Source: Saprospiraceae bacterium
GTDB lineage: Bacteria > Bacteroidota > Bacteroidia > Chitinophagales > Saprospiraceae
Reading direction: 5' to 3'
NCBI GenBank assembly: GCA_013042795.1
Contig: JABDPK010000006.1
Span: forward strand, 1-14,277
Length of the DNA: 14,277 nucleotides
A model generated the notes under the pieces. The model saw nothing but the letters and a program-made list of their open reading frames with translations, did no database searches and was not told the DNA's origin. The position numbers were made by a program, and so were the translations under genes. Positions within the stretch are counted from its first letter, which is position 1. Each line of letters begins with the position of its first letter. Shown here one piece after another: positions 8,519 through 14,277 of this stretch.

Positions 8519-9580
8519 GTGCATATTTTAAACAATATTTCATCAAAAATTACGAAAAGAAGACATTTCAGGCTTTTGAAATGTTCACTGGCATGCTGTA
8601 TTTTATTAATATTCTCTGAATTACCGGGCCAGGATCTTATTTTTTCTCAATACTATAATTCTCCGATTCATACAAATCCAGCCTTTGCCGGTCTCGAAAC
8701 GCATCCAAATTTCACATCCAATTACAGGATACAATGGCCGTCATTGAATAACGCCTATGAAACCTATGCAGTTACTTATGATCAGTATTTCAGAGATATG
8801 AACAGTGGATTCGGGTTTATTGCCTTATCAGATGATCAGGGTGACGGTACATTAAAAAGCACAAAAATTGCTGGTATATACTCTTATAAGGTCAGATTTA
8901 ATGTGGACTGGCAGATAAAATTCGGTCTTGAAGCTGCATATAACCAAAATCGGCTTGATTGGGATAAGCTCATCTTTTTTGATCAGATTGATCCTGTGAC
9001 AGGTCCTTTTACCTCTGCAGGAGTGCCTGTTCCAAGTTCAGAAGTAAGACCCGAATCTTTAAATAATTCCTATCTGGATATCAGTATAGGGATGTTGCTT
9101 TACAATCCAGAATTTTATGTAGGTTTCAGCATGGATCACCTTAATGGTGCATATGCAGGATTCACCAATGCCGTAGATGATGCCACAACACAGTCCCTGC
9201 AGGTTCTTTTCTCATTACAGGCCGGATTTCAAATAGTATTAATGGAGGACAATAAGGGCAACCCTTCGACGTTTATATCACCAAATATGATATTTGCCCG
9301 ACAAAGTGACTTTAATCAGTTAAATGTGGGGGCTTATATGCAAATCAATCAATTATTTGGTGGCGCATGGGTAAGGCATACGCTAAAAAACATTGATTCT
9401 TTTATATTTTCTTTTGGCGTAAATTTAGATTATATAAAAATTGGTTATAGTTTTGACCTCACTTCGTCCAAATTGGGGCTCAGTACGGGGGGAAGTCATG
9501 AATTAGGTATTGCTGTAGGGTTGAGGAATTTGGGGAAAAAAGAGTCCAAAATGAATGATTGTTTAAGTTTGTTCCGATAA
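8519..9580 (+). CDS. PorP/SprF-family type IX secretion membrane protein
   Basis: Members of this family are outer-membrane beta-barrel proteins linked to the T9SS: PorP is part of the PorK-L-M-N-P core, and SprF helps secrete the adhesin SprB in gliding bacteria. The hallmark N-terminal block FSQYYNSPIHTNPAFAG lies at residues 42-58, just after a hydrophobic export signal (about 20-37). Later blocks such as SYLDISIGMLLYNPEFYVGFS and LFGGAWVRH also fit, and the 353-aa length is near normal. Many paralogues exist per genome, so I do not assign porP or sprF. The GTG at 8519 gives a long basic n-region; an in-frame TTG at 8576 would give a shorter, more ordinary signal peptide. The gene is followed after 48 bases by gldJ on the same strand, so the two are probably one operon. 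Confidence 0.88.
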   Translation: MHILNNISSKITKRRHFRLLKCSLACCILLIFSELPGQDLIFSQYYNSPIHTNPAFAGLETHPNFTSNYRIQWPSLNNAYETYAVTYDQYFRDMNSGFGFIALSDDQGDGTLKSTKIAGIYSYKVRFNVDWQIKFGLEAAYNQNRLDWDKLIFFDQIDPVTGPFTSAGVPVPSSEVRPESLNNSYLDISIGMLLYNPEFYVGFSMDHLNGAYAGFTNAVDDATTQSLQVLFSLQAGFQIVLMEDNKGNPSTFISPNMIFARQSDFNQLNVGAYMQINQLFGGAWVRHTLKNIDSFIFSFGVNLDYIKIGYSFDLTSSKLGLSTGGSHELGIAVGLRNLGKKESKMNDCLSLFR

Positions 9581-9590
9581 TTTTCGGAAT
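9571..9590 (+). other. Short hairpin with the stop codon in its loop
   Basis: TTCCGA (9572-9577) and TCGGAA (9584-9589) form a perfect 6-bp stem, extendable by a G-T pair. The TAA stop of the PorP/SprF gene is the first part of the 6-base loop. No T-run follows directly, so it does not look like an efficient terminator. It may be an mRNA end-stabilising or translation-uncoupling element, or chance. Confidence 0.35.
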
Positions 9591-9628
9591 GTTTATTGTA
9601 GGTAGTATTTTTTAAAATTTCAGTTAAC

Positions 9629-11146
9629 ATGCGACATAGCATCAAATCTTTCTGTTTTATACTGGTAATGTTTTCCATGTTCACTTCCTGTCAGAAAAAG
9701 GGAGGAGGCAGTGGTGAATTATCAACATCCACAGGTTGGGAATATAATAATCCCGAATATGGTGGTTTTGAGAAATTGGACTACGAAGGCCAGATTAACG
9801 GACCAAACCTCGTTCTGGTAGAAGGAGGTACATTTACAATGGGACTCACCCAGCAGGATGTAACCTTTGAATGGAATAACATTCAAAGACGAGTTACTGT
9901 ATCTTCATTCTATATGGACGAGACAGAGGTTCGTAACATTGATTGGAGAGAATATGAATTTTGGGTAAAAAGAGTTTACCAGTCATATCCCCAGGTATGG
10001 AAAGATGTTTTACCGGATACTTTGGTATGGAGAGAAGAGTTAGCGTACAACGAACCATTGATAAGAGCATACTACAGGCACCCATCTTATGATGATTACC
10101 CGGTTGTTGGCGTTAGCTGGAACCAGGTACAGGACTTTTGTAAATGGAGATCCAACAGGGTAAATGAAATGATATTGATTGAAAGAGGTATCCTCAATAA
10201 TAATACTGCAGAACAGATCGATAGAGAAACATTTGATTCGGAAGCATACCTAGCTGGTCAGTACCAGGGCTCAGTCAGGAAAAATGTTGAAGATATATCC
10301 ACAGGAGGTGAAAGACCTGTAAGATATGAAGATGGTGTACTACTACCTGAATATAGGCTTCCAACTGAAGCAGAATGGGAATATGCAGCTTTGGCACTTC
10401 AGGGGAATCAGCCTGATACCGGCGATGAGAATATCACGGACAGAAGATTCTTTCCATGGAATGATAATACAGCACGTTACCAGAAGCATAACAGAAACCA
10501 GGGTAAGATCCAGGCGAATTTCAAAAGAGGACGAGGAGACTACATGGGTATGTCTGGTAACCTGAATGACAAAGCTTCCGGTCCGGCTCCGGTAGGTACA
10601 TACCTTCCGAATGATTATGGATTATATAATATGGCAGGGAATGTCAGTGAATGGGTGCAGGATGTTTATCGTCCATTAACGAGTACAACCTTGAGTGATC
10701 CTGAAAACCATGACCTGAACCCATTCAGGGGTAATGAGTTTATGGAAGTTGTCCTTGATGAAGAGGGCAGACCAGTTGATAAAGACAGCCTTGGTTACCT
10801 TAAATACAGGCTTGTAGATGAAGATACATTAGGTATCAGGGATAATTACCGCCTGGGAGATGTAAGGAATTTTGAAGATGGCGATATCAAGGAATTTGTA
10901 GATTACGGATACGGGGACTGGTCACTTATAAATGATGAGTCAAGAGTCTATAAAGGAGGATCTTGGGGAGATCGCTTATTCTGGTTGTCTCCAGGTGCAA
11001 GAAGATTCAAGGATCAGAACAGATCAACTAATAAGATTGGATTCAGGTGCGCTATGGTTCGTGTAGGAGGAGAGACAGGAAATGAAGACATGGGAGGTAT
11101 CCAGTTCCAGGAAAAAGGAAGAAAGATCAAACGTCGATATAAATAA
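9629..11146 (+). CDS. gldJ: Gliding motility / T9SS lipoprotein GldJ
   Basis: GldJ is a lipoprotein of the periplasm or outer-membrane inner face, built on the formylglycine-generating-enzyme (SUMF1) fold. It is related to GldK/PorK and is needed for T9SS function and gliding in Flavobacterium. Residues 1-20 plus Cys21 form a lipoprotein signal (MFTSC box). The FGE-like domain runs from about 60 to 485: LVLVEGGTFTMG opens it, DVTFEWNNIQRRVTVSSFYM and DETEV follow, LPTEAEWEYAA lies near 240, MAGNVSEWVQDVY near 335, and KGGSWGDR then IGFRCAMVRVG close it. The long insertions between blocks, and the WNN segment before FYMDETEV, favour GldJ over GldK. The tail is very basic (GRKIKRRYK). No catalytic role is expected. 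The neighbouring porU and porV support the name, as I recall the same genes grouped in Flavobacterium. A strong terminator follows. Confidence 0.9.
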   Translation: MRHSIKSFCFILVMFSMFTSCQKKGGGSGELSTSTGWEYNNPEYGGFEKLDYEGQINGPNLVLVEGGTFTMGLTQQDVTFEWNNIQRRVTVSSFYMDETEVRNIDWREYEFWVKRVYQSYPQVWKDVLPDTLVWREELAYNEPLIRAYYRHPSYDDYPVVGVSWNQVQDFCKWRSNRVNEMILIERGILNNNTAEQIDRETFDSEAYLAGQYQGSVRKNVEDISTGGERPVRYEDGVLLPEYRLPTEAEWEYAALALQGNQPDTGDENITDRRFFPWNDNTARYQKHNRNQGKIQANFKRGRGDYMGMSGNLNDKASGPAPVGTYLPNDYGLYNMAGNVSEWVQDVYRPLTSTTLSDPENHDLNPFRGNEFMEVVLDEEGRPVDKDSLGYLKYRLVDEDTLGIRDNYRLGDVRNFEDGDIKEFVDYGYGDWSLINDESRVYKGGSWGDRLFWLSPGARRFKDQNRSTNKIGFRCAMVRVGGETGNEDMGGIQFQEKGRKIKRRYK

Positions 11147-11162
11147 TCAAACATAATTGATT

Positions 11163-11201
11163 AAAAAGGCTTTTATCTTTTCAGGTAAAAGCCTTTTTTT
11201 T
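11163..11201 (+). terminator. Intrinsic terminator after gldJ, abutting murF
   Basis: AAAAAGGCTTTTA (11163-11175) and TAAAAGCCTTTTT (11186-11198) form a perfect 13-bp stem around a 10-base loop, running into eight T bases (11194-11201). It begins 16 bases after the gldJ stop. It ends only 6 bases before the murF GTG, so it would also form the leader of any read-through murF message. Confidence 0.9.
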
Positions 11202-11207
11202 GTTTAA

Positions 11208-12482
11208 GTGAATTTAACCGAACTATATCAAATTTTTCTAGAGAGCAATGGTGTTTCCATTGACAGCCGAACTATTCGCCCTGGTGAAATATTCTTTGCT
11301 CTGAAAGGTGATGTTTTTGATGGTCATCGATTTATTGACAAGGCCATTGAAAATGGAGCTTCCCTGGTCATTATTCAGGATGAAAAATATACCTCAGAGC
11401 ATACTGTTTATTTTAATGATTCCCTGAAATGTTTGCAGGAACTTGCACTGTACCACAGACAACAATTCAACGTTCCTGTGATTGGACTGACCGGAAGCAA
11501 TGGAAAAACAACCACGAAAGAATTGATGAATGTCGCATTGTCTTCCCGTTTTAGGGTTCATGCAACGAGGGGTAATTTCAACAATCATATTGGTGTGCCA
11601 CTCACACTTTTGAGCATACCGGATGATACCGAGATTATAATTGTAGAAATGGGTGCCAATCATATTGGTGAAATTGACTTCCTGTGTCATCTTTCAGAAC
11701 CGAATTACGGGTTAATTACAAATATTGGAGATGCACACATTGAAGGATTCGGATCCAGGGAAGGCGTCATAAAGGCCAAAACCGAGTTGTATCGTTATCT
11801 GTATAATAACAATGGCAAGATTTTTTATAATCCTGAAGACAAGACATTGAAAGATAATATGCCAATGACAGTAGAGACTATTTCATATGATATGGAGTTG
11901 TCTTTTTTTGAAAGCCGGAGTCTCAGGATAGGCTTCAGCAAGCCAAAAGATACAGTATATCAATCAAATTTATATGGAATATATAATAGACAGAATATTA
12001 CCGCTGCCTATTCCGTAGCCCGCTATTTTAATATTCCTCACGATGAAATTTGTAAGTCGATCGCTGACTATATTCCAAGTATGAACAGGTCTCAGTTAAT
12101 TGAGAAAAAGGATGTTGTTTTTATTATGGATGCCTATAATGCCAATCCGACCAGTATGCAACTTGCAATCGAATCTTTCAGCAATTTAAATACTTCAAAA
12201 GGAAAGTCTCTTGTACTTGGAGATATGCTTGAGTTAGGCGAATATGAAATCAAGTACCATGAAGAAATCGTCAATCAACTTTTATCCCTAGGGTTTGATA
12301 AGGTTATTCTAGTTGGAAAAAGATTTCTTGAAGCTGATGCAGGTAATGAATTTAACCACTATAGCTCAGTTGATGAATTGCTGGTCGACCCTGATAGAGT
12401 AAACGAAATCATAAAGGGGACTGTATGCATGGTGAAAGGCTCCCGGTCAATGAAACTTGAAAAAATTGAAGATCTGCATTAG
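11208..12482 (+). CDS. murF: UDP-N-acetylmuramoyl-tripeptide--D-alanyl-D-alanine ligase
   Basis: MurF is the cytoplasmic ATP-dependent ligase that adds D-Ala-D-Ala to the UDP-MurNAc-tripeptide, the last soluble step of peptidoglycan precursor synthesis. The 424-aa length is usual. The N-terminal substrate domain shows SIDSRTIRPGEIFFALKG (17-34). The central ATP domain has the P-loop GLTGSNGKTTT (93-103), NNHIGVPLTLL, EMGANHIGEI (148-156), and HIEGFGSREGVIKAKTEL, whose Lys191 matches the lysine that is carbamylated in Mur ligases. The C-terminal domain contains MDAYNANPTSM, LVLGDMLELG, and the closing KGSRSMKLEKI. All key residues are intact. GTG 11208 is the start because MNLTELYQIFLES is a normal MurF N-terminus. 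A terminator lies directly upstream. The 3' end overlaps the opposite gene by 4 bases. Confidence 0.97.
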   Translation: MNLTELYQIFLESNGVSIDSRTIRPGEIFFALKGDVFDGHRFIDKAIENGASLVIIQDEKYTSEHTVYFNDSLKCLQELALYHRQQFNVPVIGLTGSNGKTTTKELMNVALSSRFRVHATRGNFNNHIGVPLTLLSIPDDTEIIIVEMGANHIGEIDFLCHLSEPNYGLITNIGDAHIEGFGSREGVIKAKTELYRYLYNNNGKIFYNPEDKTLKDNMPMTVETISYDMELSFFESRSLRIGFSKPKDTVYQSNLYGIYNRQNITAAYSVARYFNIPHDEICKSIADYIPSMNRSQLIEKKDVVFIMDAYNANPTSMQLAIESFSNLNTSKGKSLVLGDMLELGEYEIKYHEEIVNQLLSLGFDKVILVGKRFLEADAGNEFNHYSSVDELLVDPDRVNEIIKGTVCMVKGSRSMKLEKIEDLH

Positions 12483-13384
12483 TGCACAGATGTAAGGACA
12501 AAGTTATCAGGAATTCTTCCTTCTGAAATAGCGATGTAATCATCTTCTGTACATGGAATGAAAAAATTGTCTTCAGGGTGCTGGTACCACCAACGCCCGG
12601 TAATATTGGTTTTAATAAATTTCACCGGGTTCTCAAAATATGGGTTGTTGACCATATATGTATGGTTGTTTTTGTGTTCAATGGCCTCAATATTCTTGTT
12701 TCCGGAGCCCTCAAGATAATACCAGATAAGCAGAGCTGTTACCTGGCTGCTTTCATCTGTAATAGAGCCTTCTCCGATGTTGAAATAAATCAATTTATTG
12801 CTTTGCGACATGCCGGCATAACGAGCCACGATACATGCTTCATCTATGTTCATTCCACTCACAAAAGCATTTTCAACATTACTGTCTTGTTTCCTGATAG
12901 CATCCAGAAAGAAAAAAATACCATCTACATTTCGTAAGAGCGGATCCACGTAATTCATGCGTTTTCTGATATCTCCCAGACTGAGAGATCTGGGGTTTCC
13001 GTGGTATCCGAAATGCCTTTGGTAAGCGATATGGATATTTTTATCCCTTGCTTTTCTTGATATTTTACAAGTATTTGATCCAAAGATCTTTTCAAAGGAA
13101 TTGCAATAGGCTGATTTTCCGACAAATATGGTTTCATCATCAAATACATCTGTTATTTCATGAGAATCTTCATTGAGCCAGCCAAATCTTAGATTCAATC
13201 CAGTTAATCCATTCTCAAACCAGGCCAGTGTATTTATCAGTTTAATTGCAATCAATTTGTCTTCACAGAGTAAATTGATTCGTGGAAGTTCAGATACAGA
13301 ATCAAAATGCTTAAGTCTTCCTGTAAAGTTTTTTGTCGTTTCTCCTGAAAATATCAAATCGGGATTTTCATCAAACCATTCCAT
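12479..13384 (-). CDS. Divergent arginase/formimidoylglutamase-superfamily protein, probably lacking the metal site
   Basis: I take this as a divergent member of the ureohydrolase (arginase/formimidoylglutamase) fold as found in Bacteroidota. Matching blocks are LSLGDIRKRM, YVDPLLRNVDGIFF, LDAIRKQD, NIDEACIVARYAGMS, TALLIWYYLEG, and the C-terminal TGRWW (about 261-265), IPCTEDDY and GRIPDNF. The family binds two Mn ions through a GG-H-D type motif and a D-x-D motif. Here the first region reads VGKSAY (Gly89-Tyr93) and the second reads FLD (Phe159-Asp161), so the canonical ligands seem replaced. At 301 aa it is shorter than usual members (about 350-390 from memory). Catalysis is therefore doubtful, and a binding or structural role is possible. 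I chose ATG 13384 over an upstream TTG (13411). The family call is from memory of conserved blocks, not a search. Confidence 0.68.
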   Translation of the reverse strand: MEWFDENPDLIFSGETTKNFTGRLKHFDSVSELPRINLLCEDKLIAIKLINTLAWFENGLTGLNLRFGWLNEDSHEITDVFDDETIFVGKSAYCNSFEKIFGSNTCKISRKARDKNIHIAYQRHFGYHGNPRSLSLGDIRKRMNYVDPLLRNVDGIFFFLDAIRKQDSNVENAFVSGMNIDEACIVARYAGMSQSNKLIYFNIGEGSITDESSQVTALLIWYYLEGSGNKNIEAIEHKNNHTYMVNNPYFENPVKFIKTNITGRWWYQHPEDNFFIPCTEDDYIAISEGRIPDNFVLTSVH

Positions 13385-13512
13385 AAAATAGCTGTATTTT
13401 AATAGAACCAAAAATAGTAATAACTGAAAATAAATTCATTAAATATTATAAATAATTCTAATATATATTTATTTTAGCAGTTCAATCACCACACTGAGTG
13501 CCTGTCCTGTCT

Positions 13513-13527
13513 ATTGGAAAATCCAAT
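13513..13527. repeat. Small perfect inverted repeat
   Basis: ATTGGA, an AAA spacer, then TCCAAT form a perfect 6-bp dyad about 90 bases upstream of the outer-membrane protein ATG. It could be a small operator or chance in AT-rich DNA. There is no T-run, so it is not a terminator. Confidence 0.4.
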
Positions 13528-13537
13528 ATGAAGTAGG

Positions 13538-13562
13538 TTTGATCATCTTTTTCTTTGATCAT
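13538..13562. repeat. Direct repeat of TTTGATCAT
   Basis: TTTGATCAT occurs at 13538-13546 and again at 13554-13562, with a 16-base period. Each copy contains the palindrome TGATCA. Two spaced palindromic half-sites upstream of a gene resemble a regulator-binding pair, but no regulator can be named. Confidence 0.45.
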
Positions 13563-13615
13563 ATGTACAGAACCTGCAACAAATAGATATTATTTAGAAC
13601 AAGATATTTTGACTT

Positions 13616-14277
13616 ATGATAAGGAAGTTGTGTTATTCAGCTTTTTGCTTTTTTATTATATCTGTACTGGGTTCAGCACAGACTGACCTTGCTATGGATA
13701 CAATTAGCAACGACCTGGAACAGGAATATAGAGACACCTGGAAGACACCATATATATCTGATGATATGACCACTGATCCTGAACTCAATAAGAGTTGGAG
13801 AATGGGCGATTATAAATACGCATCAAAACCCAAAGATTCCTGGGAACTTGGATTTAGTGTCGGTCATTTTTTTATTGATGGAGATGTTGATCGGGAAATT
13901 CCAGCTGGATTTGGTGTTACAGCACATCTTCGTAAATCAATCAATTATGTGCTTTCAATAAAGGGCTCTGTTTTCTATGGTAAAGCCAGGGGACTGGAAG
14001 CACAACCGGCCCGACACAGAAATAGTCTGAATTCGAATGGCGTAGGAGGTGGTCTTGTGGAAGCAACTTTTTTAGATTACGATCCAAACCTTGGCGGACC
14101 TGGAGTATGGTTTCCCAACCATGAAACCACATATATGGCAGGGTATCTTTCAGCTGTCATCAATGTTGGTAATCTTCTCTTTCATAAAGAAAGGAACAAA
14201 TGGAACTGGTATGCTACACTTGGTGTAGGCCTGGATCATCATACAGCTAAACTGGATTTATTGGATAACAACGGACT
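13616..14277 (+). CDS. Probable outer-membrane beta-barrel protein, OmpA-family-like N-terminus, cut by window edge
   Basis: An open frame from ATG 13616 reaches the right edge (220 complete codons plus two bases). Residues 1-21 are a signal peptide (basic MIRK, hydrophobic core, cut after GSA before Gln22). A polar linker rich in Asp, Glu and Lys (about 22-73) is followed by alternating strands typical of an outer-membrane barrel: WELGFSVGHFFIDGDVD, PAGFGVTAHLRKSINYVLS, IKGSVFYGKARGLEAQ, TTYMAGYLSAVINVGNLLFH and WNWYATLGVGLDHH. This pattern resembles the N-terminal barrel of Bacteroidota OmpA-like proteins, which carry calcium-binding repeats and a peptidoglycan-binding OmpA domain further on. 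Those domains, if present, lie outside the window, so the family name is tentative. The membrane-barrel nature is more certain. Confidence 0.65.
   Translation, partial: MIRKLCYSAFCFFIISVLGSAQTDLAMDTISNDLEQEYRDTWKTPYISDDMTTDPELNKSWRMGDYKYASKPKDSWELGFSVGHFFIDGDVDREIPAGFGVTAHLRKSINYVLSIKGSVFYGKARGLEAQPARHRNSLNSNGVGGGLVEATFLDYDPNLGGPGVWFPNHETTYMAGYLSAVINVGNLLFHKERNKWNWYATLGVGLDHHTAKLDLLDNNG

Larger units (their letters stand above)
13385..13615. other. AT-rich spacer between divergent genes, with small repeats
   Basis: This 231-base spacer separates the start of the arginase-like gene (minus) from the start of the outer-membrane protein gene (plus), and should hold both promoters. Positions 13412-13475 are almost pure A/T. 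The rest is less AT-rich and carries an inverted repeat and a direct repeat listed separately. A 26-codon minus-strand reading frame (ATG 13562 to TGA 13482) crosses them; its predicted peptide (MIKEKDDQTYFILDF at the start) looks protein-like, but nothing else supports it as a gene. TATTTTG close to the plus-strand ATG is only a partial -7 match. Confidence 0.5.

Noticed and set aside
9629..11146. gldJ product as an active formylglycine-generating (sulfatase-activating) enzyme
   Set aside because: It is a lipoprotein with GldJ-specific blocks in a T9SS cluster, and no sulfatase gene is nearby; the fold is shared but catalysis is not expected.
3741..11146. The cluster as a new secretion or defence system
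   Set aside because: All four genes match known T9SS/gliding families with intact key motifs, and no recombinase, nuclease, transposase or defence gene is visible.
13385..13411. Upstream TTG start for the arginase-like gene
   Set aside because: ATG 13384 is a better start codon and the nine added residues fall in AT-rich DNA with no family match.

Overview
The window looks like chromosomal DNA from a member of the Bacteroidota. The evidence is a set of core type IX secretion system (T9SS) and gliding genes (porU, porV, a PorP/SprF-family gene, gldJ), a Bacteroidota-type -7 promoter box (TAATTTTG) in front of the RNase P RNA gene, AT-rich spacers, and start codons without obvious Shine-Dalgarno sequences. 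I cannot place it below phylum from sequence alone.

Layout, left to right. Positions 1-3170 (minus) hold most of a very large NtrY-like sensor histidine kinase, cut by the left edge inside its ATPase domain. Divergent from it, at about 3295-3681 (plus), is rnpB, ending in a strong hairpin that also serves as terminator for the convergent gene. Positions 3741-8459 (minus) are a porU-porV operon: the T9SS sortase followed by its outer-membrane partner. A 59-base divergent spacer leads to a plus-strand pair at 8519-11146: a PorP/SprF-family membrane protein and GldJ, a sulfatase-modifying-factor-like lipoprotein. A perfect 13-bp terminator hairpin follows gldJ, and murF (11208-12482, peptidoglycan precursor ligase) starts only 6 bases after its T-run. 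Facing murF, and overlapping it by 4 bases, is a divergent arginase/formimidoylglutamase-superfamily protein (12479-13384, minus) that appears to have lost its metal ligands. After a 231-base AT-rich spacer, the window ends in the N-terminal part of a probable outer-membrane beta-barrel protein, possibly OmpA family (13616 to the edge).

How the genes fit together: PorU cleaves the C-terminal secretion signal from T9SS cargo at the cell surface, and PorV shuttles cargo from the translocon to PorU. PorP/SprF proteins belong to the membrane part of the machine or its accessory modules, and GldJ is a lipoprotein needed for T9SS stability and gliding. murF and rnpB are housekeeping genes beside this cluster. 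I see no mobile element, CRISPR array, tRNA, phage gene or toxin-antitoxin pair. Nor do I see convincing evidence of a wholly new system. The least explained items are the degenerate arginase-like protein, the architecture of the giant kinase, and the terminator lying against the murF start.
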